Source: Bathynomus jamesi (lineage: Eukaryota; Arthropoda; Malacostraca; Isopoda; Cirolanidae). Taken from it: a DNA stretch of 64,000 bases. Positions 40,782 to 51,981 of the stretch are shown one piece after another (within the stretch, counting starts at the first letter, position 1; each line of letters starts with the position of its first letter). The notes under the pieces were generated by a model. The model was not told the origin of the DNA, did not search any database, and was given only the letters and a program-made list of their open reading frames with translations. The stretch spans positions 161,501 to 225,500 of the forward strand of contig JAJOZX010002579.1 of the NCBI GenBank assembly GCA_023014485.1, written 5' to 3'. The position numbers were made by a program, and so were the translations under genes.

Positions 40782-42395
40782 ACACCGTAAGTTTTGGGTC
40801 CTGTTGAGACAAAAGAATCAGCGTAGGCGCCATCTTCATACTCATCCTTGATCGCGTCAGTCAACTCCCCCAATAGGAGGCATATATTCACCTTCCCTCG
40901 CTGTGAATATCACATTATCTGTATCTGCGTACAGAACCTACCGTCCAAGAGAATGCAGTAGACTCCAAAGTTTGATGCGGGCTTATGCTGTTGGGAAACT
41001 GGCTACAGGTATGTTTGTGACACATGATGTATCAGTAGCCAATTCGATTCTTTTGTACTTTATTATTTACGTATTACTCACATTCACGATCTCCCTGACC
41101 TCTTTATCGAGAGCGTTGGCGTAATCCCACACTTCGTTATAGCTTTGAGCTAGACGGACGTTCCCCTTTTCTGTATTCTGTGAAAATTTACCCCGAAAGA
41201 CTATTTAGGCACAACTTTGCACTAAAGCGCTTGCTAGGGTTCTTCGCAATTTGGCTCCGTCCAAATTGTATCCCTTCACGATCACGGTAGGGTTGAATAT
41301 ACGCCGATTTTTCATTTTCGGTCTCAACTCCTCGCGGGTATCCTAATGCTTCTACCTTATTCTTCAAAAAAGTATTTATAGATGGCGTGAAAAGGTTGTG
41401 GAGCTTCTGAAACCTCCACACCTCATATATCTTCAATATTCTGTACCCGTGATGAATGGCTAGGGACAGTTCAGGACTTGTATATACGCCTCTGATCTTC
41501 CACTGGTTGATTGTGTGATTACATTTTTCTCCTCTGCGCACTTCACACACAGAGGGAACATGAGTTTGTGATCTATAACGATTGGCAAGATTGGCATCCA
41601 TAAGTCGCGAGGGGGAGCACATCTACGAAAGTAAGTCCGAAATAGTTCTCTTTCAAATTAGCTGAGAACTCTTCGATGGTAGGCAGGGCGGGACCCACCA
41701 GTTTTTCAGGTGCGCCTACGGAGTACGGATTGTTCTTCATCACGTAGGGGTACAAAGAACAGAAGTCGTAGTAATGGAGTTTCACGCATTCCTTAGGTGG
41801 AAAGTATAGTTTGAATGGGGTTTGTGCGTCCTCCAACCAAACTATCGCCGCATTTGAGAGGGTCCAGCTCCATTGAACTCTTGATGGTGTTTATTTCTTT
41901 GCGATACTGCCCATCTGTCTCCATCCGTACATCATATTCGTATTCCCACAAAACCTTGTGAGTGAACTTGGCGCTTATGAGTTCATCGCGGGTATGGGTC
42001 TATGCGAGACTGTCGGCAGAAGATCTACCATGGATATCTCCTACGATTCCACACTCAGGACGTTGGTATCCATGCCACCAGCATCCGTTAAAGGAGTACG
42101 TTTCTTCTCACCAGTGGCGCGGTCTTCTCTCAGATCATCCACCCAAAAAACACGGCCATTGCTCTTAATGGCCACTTCCCCCGTGTTGCGAGCATGTTTT
42201 ATTTATACACCGGTCTGTTGTAGATGTATGAGCCAGTAAATGGCCTTATACCCATAACTACGTGGATTGTTTCGGGGAGTGACGGCTAGTGTGTCTTTAG
42301 GTATGAAGTTGTTCTTGAACACAGTAAAACACAATTAGGCAATCGTTGTTGCCGCTTGTAACGGGTCGCAGTTGAACTGGACTATGTATCATACA
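40782..42395 (-). pseudogene. Polinton DNA polymerase B, palm and C-terminal part
   Basis: Minus strand from 42390: FNCDPLQAATTIA and NNFIPKDTLAVTP (late exonuclease region), VWLEDAQTPFKLYFPPKE, then YYDFCSLYPYVMKNNPYSVG (motif A, D-x2-SLYP), a shift, VYTSPELSLAIHHGYRILKI and LFTPSINTFLKNKVEALGYP, KNPSKRFSAKLCLNSL (motif B). Later YADTDNVIFTAREG (motif C) and MPPIGGELTDAIKDEYEDGA, FVSTGPKTYGV. The C-terminus is lost in a TA array at 40782. Stops and at least three frame changes. Confidence 0.85.
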
Positions 42396-42617
42396 TTAGG
42401 GTAGTCCAAGATAGTATGGTAAAAATTCAAACTTTAAAATGTCAACCTCCTCAAGGCTGCCCTTGTTACACTATGCAAAAGTAACACACTCACAAAATTT
42501 TGAGCAAATTGAAGCAGATGTAGAGGTCGCTACAAATTGAACATTTTTCATACTCGAATTATATTGGTTTGGGTAATTCCTTATGTATGTGTGCATATAT
42601 GCGAGTATGTGTGTGTA

Positions 42618-42640
42618 ATATATATATATATATATATAAT
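42618..42640. repeat. Short (TA)n array
   Basis: About 11 TA units within the 5' non-coding part of the second TTAGGG transposon. Confidence 0.9.
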
Positions 42641-43052
42641 CTAGGTTACGAGAGATAGGTGCAAAGGATACACAATATACAAAATTATACATGTACAAAA
42701 CCCACATATTAATTCGTCTTGGGTTGAGTGACTTTGAATCAAGCACTGATTTGATTCACCCTGAATTTGCAAATTTTGACAAGCAAAAGCTGGAAATGTG
42801 GGGCCTCTTAATGCAGTGTGTACTTGGCAGCTGTATGATGTTGGGTGAAACATTGATTTCGTGATAAAGCAGAAATAAACTTCTTATATTTTTCGTAAGT
42901 AAAAATCTCATTAAATATATATGTATATATAAATATTGACTATTCATATTATGAATTATTTTAGAATATTTAGGAGCTACAAAGCTGCTACATGCATATA
43001 TACTGAAATGTATATAAACTATAAATTAGTGTATACTGTATATTAAATATTC

Positions 43053-43264
43053 GGTGCTACTGTAGTATGCGGTCTACCTACGATTGGTTAGGTTTAATCA
43101 TGATATTTTCGTTAAAACTAACGAAAATATCATGACTAAACCTAACCAATTGTCAAGGGCGATTGACAACTAATTGTAAACAAACAATTAGTAAACAAGA
43201 TAAGAAGCTATAATTAAAAGGTAGACCGCCGAATCGTAGGTAGACCGCATACTACAGTAGCACC
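43053..43264. mobile_element. Foldback MITE, TSD AAATATTC
   Basis: Inverted ends GGTGCTACTGTAGTATGCGG then TCTACCTACGATT, matching for about 33 bp; AAATATTC flanks at 43045-43052 and 43265-43272. The interior contains GATATTTTCGTTAAAACTAA and its inverted partner followed by AACCTAACCAATTGTCAAGG, a core shared with the elements at 31.5 and 33.6-34.2 kb. Confidence 0.9.
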
Positions 43265-43533
43265 AAATATTCTTTGCATATAATTACATATGTATAAAAT
43301 ATATTTAGCATATCCATATATAATATAGTATTATTTACATTATACAATAAATATACATATGAATGGACGGAGCAGCGTTTAAAATATGATTTTAGATGAG
43401 GTTCTTTCCTTTTCATTTACATACCTCATTGTAGGAAAGAGACTGATAAATTATAAGTTACTTATTATATAGTTATAAATGTAAGTTATTAAAATATTGA
43501 TTTGTTTTCTGTTTGTTACAGTCACTCATCGCC

Positions 43534-45610
43534 ATGGTGGACGCCAAACGCCGGACCCGAAGTTCTGCCAGTACCTGACTCATTGGAAAACCTACAAAAG
43601 ATCTTCTAACCTCGAGATTACCTTCAAAGCGTGAAGTGTTATGTAAGTTCTTATTTCATCACATCGAGGAAAAACGAACAGTGACTGCAAGTTTGAAAGA
43701 GACTGTCTCTGCGGTTCTTTATATCTGGGATAAAGCAAGGATTCCAATTCAAAGATCGGACAATGCTGAGAGGAAACTGAGAAAACTATTCGAACAATAT
43801 TGCGCTTTAAAGAAAAATAGAATCCTCGGAAAGCATACAAATGAATGGGGAGGTATTCAATGCTGATCTGCGCCAGAGCAGATGCCTTAAAGATAATGAC
43901 TAACGAACAGGACAAAGAATTCCTTATCAAGCAGAAAGAATATCGTTCCTGGGTCAGTTTTAGAGGCATTCATCGAGCCTTGGCTAAAAAGGAGGATCGG
44001 AAGAGGCAACGAGAAGAATCTGAATATAATAGAAAAAAGCGAAGTGACAATGAAAAACAAAAGACATATCAACTTATGGCATCTGACAAAGTGATAACTG
44101 ATGTGGATTCTTCCTCCTCGTCCACGGATTCTGATGCATCGTGTCGTCCATCTACTTCAAAATCGAACCCTCCTTTCAAATGCAAGAAAACAGTCATCTC
44201 AGATGAGGTAGCCCAGGCACTCGACCGTGTTAATCTGAGCGATCGCAATGCAGCCTTTGTTATTGCAGTATCAGCTGTCTCTTGACCATGATCTGGGCTC
44301 AATGTCATTTTCTCGAAGTACAATTCGTCGATCACGAATTAAAACTATCACAACTGATGAAAAATCAAGCTTTTCTCCTGACACTCCGCTTTTGCTTCAC
44401 TGGGAGAGGAAAATGCTTCCTGATAAAACAGGGGGACATGAAAATGTGGACCGCATCGCAATCGTTGTTTCAGGAGAAGATAAACTACTTGGTGTTCCAC
44501 TCATCCCTCACGGAACGGGACAAGCACAAGCTGATATCTGCCTCAGGTTGTTGGATGAGTGGGGCTTGAGAAACCAGTTGCAGGGGCTTGTAATTGATAC
44601 AACAACATCAAATTCTGGGCTGATGTCTGGAGCTTGTACCCTGATAGAGAGAGTTGTAGGTCACTCTCTGACGTGGATGGCTAACGTATTTTCTAGTATT
44701 CTTGAACCTTCGAAAGGACCACAAGTCTCATTGTTTAAGCGATTCATGGCACAATGGCCAGTTATCAATAAAGAAAACTTTATATCAACAGGAATGGAAC
44801 TTTTTGAAGAAAACTTGTGGGAATTTTGTCAAGAGATGATACAGTACCTCTCCGAGGGTCTTCAGAACAGCAGCTTCTCAAGAGATGACTACTGTGAATT
44901 TCTCCATCTTTCTCTAATTTTCCTGGGAGGAAGTTTGCCTAAGAAGTACAGCATCAGAGCTCCAGGAGCTCTTCATCAGGCTCGCTGGATGGCAAAGGCT
45001 ACCTATGCTTTGAAGATTTTTCTCTTCCAGTAGCAATGAAACTTACTGCTCATGAAAAAAAAGTGTCTGAAAGATTTTTGTCTCTTTGTGGCACTTGTTT
45101 ATAGTAAATATTGGCATGAAGCACCCTTGGCAGTGAGGATCCCTAGAAACGACCTAGATTTTCTAACAGTTATGGATACTTATCCAAAAGGGTTGGCTGA
45201 AATTGCACTCAAGGCATTTAAGAGACATCTCTGGTACTTCTCGGAAGAACTGATTGGACTGCCACTTTTTGACGGTGGGTTGGACAGCAAAGTAAAAGAA
45301 AATATGATTAAAAAATTATCTCATCCTGCGAAAGCGAAAGGTCTGAAGCGCCTCGATTCAAAGCTGTTCAAAACAGCAAACCCATTGGGAACTTAGCGAG
45401 AAGACGGCTCAACTCTTCGATGTAGTGGATAAAAACGGAAAGAAGATTGCTCAAGAGTTTCTTTCGAAACCACCAAGTGATTGGCCAAGTAACGACAACT
45501 ACGAGTTATTGAAAAAAAGGGCATTGAAGATGAAGGTTGTCAATGACTCTGCAGAGAGAGCGATTGCTCTTATTCAACGGTACAATACAACGCTTACCAA
45601 AGATGGGTAG
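43534..45610 (+). pseudogene. Decayed TTAGGG-class transposase
   Basis: Probable start ATG at 43534, 13 bp after a TTTGTTACAG splice-acceptor-like sequence. Pieces: PSKREVLCKFLFHHIEE and LYIWDKARIPIQRSDNA (43600-43866), a charged linker (43845-44285), PLLLHWERKMLPDKTGG, VVSGEDKLLGVPLIPHGTG, LVIDTTTSNSGLMSGACTL (catalytic D region), RAPGALHQARWMAKATY (44248-45033), then HEAPLAVRIPRNDLDFL and HLWYFSEELIGLPLFD (45052-45396), and VVNDSAERAIALIQRYN (45425-45610). The CRHH motif present in the 16.6-kb copy is deleted here. At least four frame breaks. Confidence 0.8.
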
Positions 45611-45882
45611 CAAAAACAATTCCTTCTCCGCATTGTTCAGACCCATCAACGAACGTTTCCTACCCCCTCTAAAGCATCTTTATAGAATTAAAAGCCATTT
45701 GCATGTTCTTTTGTGAAATTTCGTTATTTTTTCATTTAAGAGAAAATTATTCATTTTGTAGCGACCTCTAAATATAGGCGGAATGAGCTAATATTTTGTA
45801 GCAATTATCCTGTTATGATTTCAAACAAGGGCAGCCTTGAGGAAGTACAAAAATAAAACTTTTATTTCTTGGGCGACCCTAA

Positions 45883-47957
45883 TGTACATCCTTCTAAAGA
45901 CTTAGAAACATACTCTAAATAAGCGCACGTCATTCACGCAATAACGCTCACATTCATCCGCTATATTGTAAGGATTATCTTCATTAAAACTGTTGTAGTA
46001 GCGGTCAAAGTCTTCACGCTCACTATCACTTATGTTGGCACAGTTAAAGTAATGTTTGTGGGGTAATTTAAAGTGTCGCGAGTGAGGAAAGTGTGAGGGA
46101 AATACCCTTTTGAAACTTTTGAGGCTACGCCCATCACCTTGGGTAGCTTGGCTAATTTACAAGGTGTGACTAACAAAGTGTCTTTAAACTGAGGATACAA
46201 AGAGTTTTATGGGGGTTTCGTGTGTACTCGTTTTAAAAATGTTTGTTCGTTTGCCAAATTTACAGAATTTACTCGACGTTCGTGCAATCGTCGCAGATAG
46301 TTTGACTTACAAGTAGATGTGGGATAACCTCTTTGGTTTCTGCGTCCGTGTATGTCTCTATATCGTAGTATACAGTTATACAGGGTTTATTTTTAGGTTT
46401 GGCGTTTTTCATATAATATACATGCTTTACACCATCCGCCTTATATTTCTCATGGCATGTAGAACAGTGAATTTCATCACATTTATATGTGAATTTTCCC
46501 CAACTGTCCATCATATGAAACATGCCGCACTCGCAAATTCTCATCTTCCTGCACGTACCATTCGATTTATGGAATTCAAAACATATTGAAAAATGTGCGT
46601 CTACACACATTACAGTCCCTCTTCTCAGCTTCAACTACACGACCTTCACATTTGGAGCTTTTACACTGTTCACATACCATCTGGCAATCCTTACAATGTT
46701 TCAATATATCATCCGCAAACTCGAGACAACCCTTATACAAATCGTGATGCCTGCCATATTTTCGACTTTTATCATAACTCGCGTAGAGTTCTTATAATAC
46801 GAACTGGGAGATACGTTGTTCCTGACAATCCTAAAATAAGTAGTGGTTTTGTACGATCTCTCGCACAGCTTTTAAAAACATACAGTCCTGCGACGATCAT
46901 CCAATCCAAATACAACTATGCGAACATTCATTTCCTGCTCTACCATCCTCAACTCTTCAAGACACATATTACAGTCAAACTCGAGCTTGCAGTCTGCGGC
47001 CAGTTTACGTGCACGCTGCACTACCGTCGGCAACCAAATTTTTCTAGCCCCTGTATTTAGTACAGTAAACATATGAGCCAAGGCTATTGCTATAAAGCCG
47101 TAACCACACTCGAAGTTTATATGCTGTCTGTAAGTAGACTGAGATTTGAAGTTAACGTTAAGGTGTGGAAGTCTGTCCTGCAACACGGAAAACGTGGTCT
47201 ATATCTATCGTGAAGTTGTCCATGTTGAATGTGGTGCTGCTTTGAGAGGCATGCATTATACGACCCAAAATGTAATTTACATCTACAGCAGCCAAACGCC
47301 TGTAGGGTATTCTCAAATATCATCTTTATCTCCGTCGTCTGACCCGAGCCCGAAAGACAGTCGCGTCCTGGCTTCACGTCCCTTACTGCTCTGTAGGGAA
47401 AACTCCACAATACGTTCAATTACACGCCGCTGTTCTTAATCAACACCGCTGCTGGATCGCGGGTCGACCCTGACCACGTACCGGTTTCTATTCAGGGCTG
47501 GGGTGGGGATGGCGGTGCGCACCAGTTCAAATCTTATGCAACTGTCTACAGAATGAGATGCTGCTGTGAAGGGCACGGGTCGTACTGAATAGGAATAAGG
47601 GGGCACAGTTTTATTTGTAGAAGGAGCTACTGTAGGGGTTGTCTCACAAGACGTAGATGGCTGAGCTCTATCACTGTGGGTCTAACAACCGACGCACTCG
47701 TGGTGCGCTTTACGCGCGTTACGCCTGATGTGGAAGAGGCTTCAACAATGTCGTCATGCACCCGCTTTCTCCTCGAATTGTCGAGTGGGGGTGCTACAGT
47801 CGCTATCGGGGGTGATGGTGCAATCTGTAGCCTTAACTACAACTACACTGTCGTCGCCATCATCAACCTCATCTGCAATATCTATGATGGGGAAATGTTG
47901 CTGGCACAGTACCTCATCCTCGTCATCATTCACGGTTCTGGGGAAGAAGAAAATCAA
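45883..47957 (-). pseudogene. Polinton DNA polymerase B, N-terminal and exonuclease part
   Basis: From the 5' side (47957): a low-complexity acidic and basic leader; DVKPGRDCLSGSGQTTEIKM; a segment with NFTIDIDHVFRV; RARKLAADCKLEF; FEFHKSNGTCRKMRICECGM with paired cysteines; CITVYYDIETYTDAETKEVI (exonuclease motif I, D-x-E) and CDDCTNVE. Then in shifting frames FKDTLLVTPCKLAKLPKVMG, SKGYFPHTF, SDSEREDFDRYYNSFNED and ECERYCVNDVRLF. This is the Polinton layout of PolB before the palm. Broken repeatedly. Confidence 0.8.
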
Positions 47958-48037
47958 GGCTGTAGAATATAAGGAGCATCACTTAAAACTTTATTATATT
48001 TTGTAAATGTTCCACTTAAGAGTGTGACGTGTTAGAG

Positions 48038-48581
48038 ATGGATTCTGTAGAAAAATTCAGGTTCACGAACCCTGCTACTTGCATTATATTTGGCCCTACG
48101 GGCTGTGGCAAAAACGTGTTTATGCTTAAAATCATTAAAGATAAAGGGGAAATGTTCTCAAATTTTGTGCATTAGTTCGATAAAGGGTAATGAGCACTCG
48201 GTCATTATAATTGATGATCTCATGCTAGAAATGGGTAAAACGTTTGCCGATACATTTACAGTTTTCTCCCACCATCTTAACATAAGCGTATTCTTCATCA
48301 ATCAGAATCTATTTTTCAAAAATAGATACATGCGCGATGTATCGCTAAACACACAATATCTAGCCTTATTCGCGCAATGTAGTGATGTGTCACAAATTGG
48401 GGTATTCGCCAATCAAATGTTCCCGAATCAGCTTAAGAAGTTTTTGGAAGTTTATAGAGAAGCTACAAGCCAACGTTACGGATGTTTGGTTTGTGACCTC
48501 CACCCGCGAAACACGTTTAGGGTGCTGCTAAGAACGAATATATTCCCAAATGAGGCTGAAACGTTGTATATCCCAGAATGA
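48038..48581 (+). pseudogene. Polinton packaging ATPase (FtsK/HerA-type)
   Basis: From ATG 48038: FRFTNPATCIIFGPTGCGKN (Walker A), a stop at 48173, then in the +1 frame HSVIIIDDLMLEMGKTFADT (Walker B with DD), HHLNISVFFINQNLF, NTQYLALFAQCSDVSQIG and YGCLVCDLHPRNTFRVLLRTN then IFPNEAETLYIPE. These are hallmarks of the Polinton ATPase. Only about 30 residues separate Walker A and B, far fewer than usual, so an internal deletion accompanies the frameshift. It would pump DNA into capsids. Confidence 0.85.
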
Positions 48582-48901
48582 CAAATAGGCTAAAGAAATA
48601 CCATGAATTAATAAAAATCAATCACCGGTTGCGGCGGACTCTCCAACAACTGTTTGTTAAAAATATTGACACCGATTTTTTAAAATGCATCTGCGAAATC
48701 TGTCTTAACGTTATAAAATGCAATGTACCAATGAAGCCCTCTCAGAAGTCGCGTTTATGTCGTTACAAGAACATAATACACGTCCTCGCTCGTAAAGGTC
48801 AAACTGTGGGGAAGAAAAAACGAATTATCGTACAAAGAAGGGGTTCATTCCTACCCATCTTATTTCCAGTTTTTGGGCCTTTACTGTCTAGTTTATTATA
48901 A
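48578..48901 (+). CDS. Small conserved Polinton protein (virion-associated candidate)
   Basis: 107 codons, intact, start overlapping the ATPase stop (ATGA-type, 4 bp). N-terminal helices (RRTLQQLFVKNIDTDFLKCI, then CEICLNVIKCNVPM), a basic middle (KKKRIIVQRRGSFLP) and a hydrophobic end ILFPVFGPLLSSLL. Proteins of this build (basic patch, then short hydrophobic C-terminus) recur next to the ATPase in Polintons and adintoviruses, and a core or membrane-active role has been proposed for such proteins. The role here is inference. Confidence 0.65.
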   Translation: MTNRLKKYHELIKINHRLRRTLQQLFVKNIDTDFLKCICEICLNVIKCNVPMKPSQKSRLCRYKNIIHVLARKGQTVGKKKRIIVQRRGSFLPILFPVFGPLLSSLL

Positions 48902-49609
48902 TGAAGAAAGTAGTGATTCTACACGAGGTGTACGCCTCACTACAAAACACAAAGAGTCCAGATACGGTTCTAGAGTACCGTAAAAGCAGTTTTAAAAGAA
49001 TGGAAAGCGAAATGGTAGACCTATTAAACAGTGAAAAGTCTCCTGATGAGAAAAGAATCTTATACCAAGAATCTCTGCAGAAATTTCTTCACGAGTACGA
49101 AAATTATAAGAAACCGGTGGAGTTCCCCGTAGTTATCAAACATGGGAGCGATACTGGTCATAGCGAACCTGAACAAGTGCAGAACAACGGTGCGAGTCCG
49201 CAACATCTCCAATATGTATTACAAAATAGTCCCCCATATACAGTGAGGAATAAAGAACTGTCTTTATAATCTGTTGAGTGAGAATCCCATTATACAATGG
49301 TCCGATACAGGTGAGGTTGTGGTTAAAGGGTCAAAGGTACAGGGTTCGAATATCATTGCTATCGTACATGATTTTGTGAGAAAGCAGGATGGGAGCATTT
49401 TAACTAGACTACAGCAAATAAACATCTCAAAAACACTGATAGGTAATCTGAACAGGCTAAAAGACTTGGGACAAGCATCGCATGTACAACAGCTGAACAC
49501 GCCTTCGCCCCCGACGGTAACATCTCTGAAGAGTAAGAGGAAGAGACCAAGCAGCAACGTAGAACCCTATCCGCGCGCCTCTAAAATACGCAAATGGCTA
49601 ACATATTAA
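48901..49609 (+). pseudogene. Conserved Polinton protein of unknown function
   Basis: ORF 48901-49269 starts 1 bp overlapping the previous stop; ORF 49274-49609 continues the protein after a frame change. Part 1 is helical and charged (YRKSSFKRMESEMVDLLNSE). Part 2 has IIQWSDTGEVVVKGSKVQGS, NIIAIVHDFVRKQD, NISKTLIGNLNRLKDLG and a basic end (SKRKRPSS). The GEVVVKGSKVQGSNI segment is a pattern I associate with a conserved but uncharacterised Polinton gene. Confidence 0.6.
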
Positions 49610-50741
49610 GGGTGTTAATAGGCTGTACAGAGGCGTTTATAACGAGGGAATAGGGAAAAAAGATGTCGAGAGGTTTTTGCGGGAGCAGGACACTTATACA
49701 CTTCATAAACCGGTGAGAAAAAGGTTTAAAACTGCTAAGACATCCGCAGCCTCAGTTGATTCTATTTGGCAAGCGGATTTAACAAACATGCAGAGATATT
49801 CAGTGTATAATGGAAGCCACCGTTACATCCTGTTTATGATAGATGTACTCTCTTGATATTTGTGGCTAATTCCGCTGAAAAATAAATCGCCTGAAACAGT
49901 TGCTAAAGCCGCCAAAGCGTTGATGGTGAAAGAAAACAGGATTCCTGGTTATTTTTGTACGGACATGGGGAAAGAATTTATCGGCCGAGCACAACAAAAC
50001 ATGTTGCAGAGTTTAATATCAGTTATTATATCAGCGATTCTATACATAAGGTATCTTTAGCCAAAAGAGTTCAGCGTACCATAAATAGGCTGACCATACG
50101 TACCGTTTTGAACGGGACAGTACCGTTTGTTTTATATTTCCTGGCCGTCCCGTCGTTCTAATAAAAATGTCAATTTTGTCCCGGTTTATGTACTTACTTT
50201 TTCATGAATACAGAATATTACATAACCCCCGTCCCTTTTTTGCCATCCCAATGTCCCGTTTTTGTCTCAAGGAAATATGGTCAGCCTAACCATAAAGGAA
50301 CGCATGCATCGCTATTTCATACATAAAAACACATAGATATATACTGTAGACATTCTGGAGTCGCTGGCTTCATCCTCCAACCGTTCACACCACTGAACGA
50401 TTGGTACATCACCTAACGATATTTTAAAAAGAGGTACGCACACAGAACGTGAGGTGAGAAAATATATTCGTAGAGCGACATCACGCTCTGTGCGTTTCAA
50501 AATCAATGATTATGTAAGGCTGTCGCGTTCTGGGAATAAATTCGCGAAGAGATTTGAGCAAGGTTGGATAAGTGAGATTTTTAAAGTTAGGGCTATGAGA
50601 CCTGAAGACGAGGGGATGTTGTATTACGATGAAGATTTGAGTGGGGAAGAAATTGCGCCTAACCACTTCTACGTCACACTCCCATCCTCTTCTTCTCTCT
50701 CTGTACACCCTAACAACACCCTGGCCAACTTTATAACATAA
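49602..50741 (+). pseudogene. Polinton integrase (rve), split by a MITE
   Basis: In order: GVNRLYRGVYNEG and YTLHKPVRKRFKT (N-terminal region), SIWQADLTNMQRYSVYNG (first catalytic D), MIDVLS, an in-frame TGA at 49854-49856, LWLIPLKNKSPETVAKA, YFCTDMGKEFIG (second D), a frameshift, then YYISDSIHKVSLAKRVQRTI, the MITE, and KERMHRYF, EVRKYIRRATSR, DYVRLSRSGNKFAKRFEQGW and GEEIAPNHFYV (chromo-like C-terminus). Where a catalytic E is expected (ER-NRT), K is read. No ATG at the start. Dead. Confidence 0.85.
50086..50288 (+). mobile_element. hAT-like MITE, TSD ACCATAAA, copy 2
   Basis: Ends as in the 37706 copy (TAGGCTGACCATACGTACCG). ACCATAAA flanks at 50078-50085 and 50289-50296. 203 bp, inserted in the integrase coding sequence. 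Confidence 0.92.
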
Positions 50742-51523
50742 CTGCATGGGCCCATTGAATTGAGTCGTGAATCATATGAGGTTGGAATATTCGAATTTCA
50801 ATTGGCCACCAAGTTTTTAGGTATTGACAAAAAAGAACCCGTTTTTATGGTTCTTAGAGACCGTGATGAGTGTGAAAAGGCCGGAGTAACTCGGGACGAT
50901 ACCATGCGCGCCGCCCGCAGTGGGGATGCCCAGTACTACACTACAGAAGTAACACTAAGACCGGGTCATTATGACACAGCCGAGGATACTGTGAGTGGCT
51001 TAAATGGTAGTTTGATAAGTTAAAATCTTACGTCTGATTTAGTATACGAAATCGTAAACAAAGATACCCCGGTACATACATTGACTCTAAAACCGAAGGC
51101 CAACAGAAATATTAAGGACAGAACACTGTTCAAAATTATAACCGAAGGCAGATATGGGCTAGCCTTCCAAAGAGATACTTTTCACGAGTCACACCATGAC
51201 TTGTGCAGATTAATGTATCAGCTAAAATTGGAGAAATTGAACGACGGAGACCCTCCCCGCGCATGTTCTACATTTACAACAATATCGTGGAACATCATTT
51301 TGTTGGGGATACCCAGGCACGGCTGCTGCGCATCGGCCACATTCCCAATCATAGATTTGAGAGCTTGAACATTGCATACGATAAGCCTCATTATGTCAAA
51401 GTCGCAACTAACCTACTAACCAGTATCTCAATATATGTAAGAACGATTGAAGGGAAAAGTTTTCCATTCGGTGACGGGAACTTAACAGTGAAGCTTCACT
51501 TTTGTTGTACTGCGATAGAATGA
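50742..51523 (+). pseudogene. Polinton penton (minor capsid)-like protein
   Basis: Directly follows the integrase stop. Residues ESYEVGIFEFQLATKFLGI, then YYTTEVTLRPGHYDTAEDTV and an in-frame stop at 51021-51023; same frame to LTLKPKANRNIKD and LAFQRDTFHESHHDL; then a shift into MFYIYNNIVEHHFVGDTQAR, LLRIGHIP and GDGNLTVKLHFC. The WEVGL-like start and the MFYIYxNI...VGDT...LLR segment are typical of the Polinton minor capsid protein, which forms vertices in related viruses. Two lesions. Confidence 0.75.
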
Positions 51524-51870
51524 CCCAAAGGCCGTTCTCAGTCTACCGAGGGGTGAGATACCAGCGCGGAAGCGGGATTGGGTCCATTTTTTTCGACTAT
51601 ACAGCGTACGGCTGTCCCCTTGCTGAAGAGTGGTGCCAGATATCTCGGCAAGAAAGCGTTACAATCAGGTCTTAACACGGTAGAAGACATAATGGCCGGT
51701 GCTAAGCCTAAGGAAGCTCTAAAAAGCATTTAAAACGTACACGGGACGAAATTGTCAAAGATGCAAAGAGAAAAATACGTGGTACGGAAATAAAAACAGG
51801 AAGAAAAAGAAGGGGTTACCAACTCGTGGCGTTAAACGTAAAGAGACATAAGAAAGTGTTCTAAGAGCAT
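51524..51870 (+). pseudogene. Small Polinton virion protein candidate (GIGS type)
   Basis: VYRGVRYQRGSGIGSIFF opens the frame; after a shift, RYLGKKALQSGLNTVEDIM and AGAKPKEALKS follow, then basic residues. The YxRGxGIGS start with a later GKxAL-GxN-hDh-AGxxPKxA part is a pattern found between capsid genes in Polintons, probably a pVI or core-like protein. The match is by pattern only. Confidence 0.6.
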
Positions 51871-51981
51871 GAAACCTATGGTTGACCACTTTTTTAACTG
51901 ATATAAGCTAAGGACGTTGCTCTCATGAATCATAGACTGATTGCTACTTGGCAGAAGAGGTGTCACTATTTCTGACACGCC

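Larger units (their letters stand above)
42396..45882 (+). mobile_element. TTAGGG-terminus DNA transposon, second copy, inside PolB
   Basis: Ends TTAGGGTAGTCCAAGA and (inverted) TTAGGGTCGCCCAAGA; 3487 bp. Encodes, in pieces, the same protein as 15635-18548. On both sides PolB sequence continues, proving the insertion. The target duplication is not clear: flanks read ATACA and TGTACA. It contains a MITE at 43053-43264. Confidence 0.85.

Noticed and set aside
46317..47060. Plus-strand frames across the polymerase region
   Set aside because: They are antisense to motif-bearing PolB segments on the minus strand.
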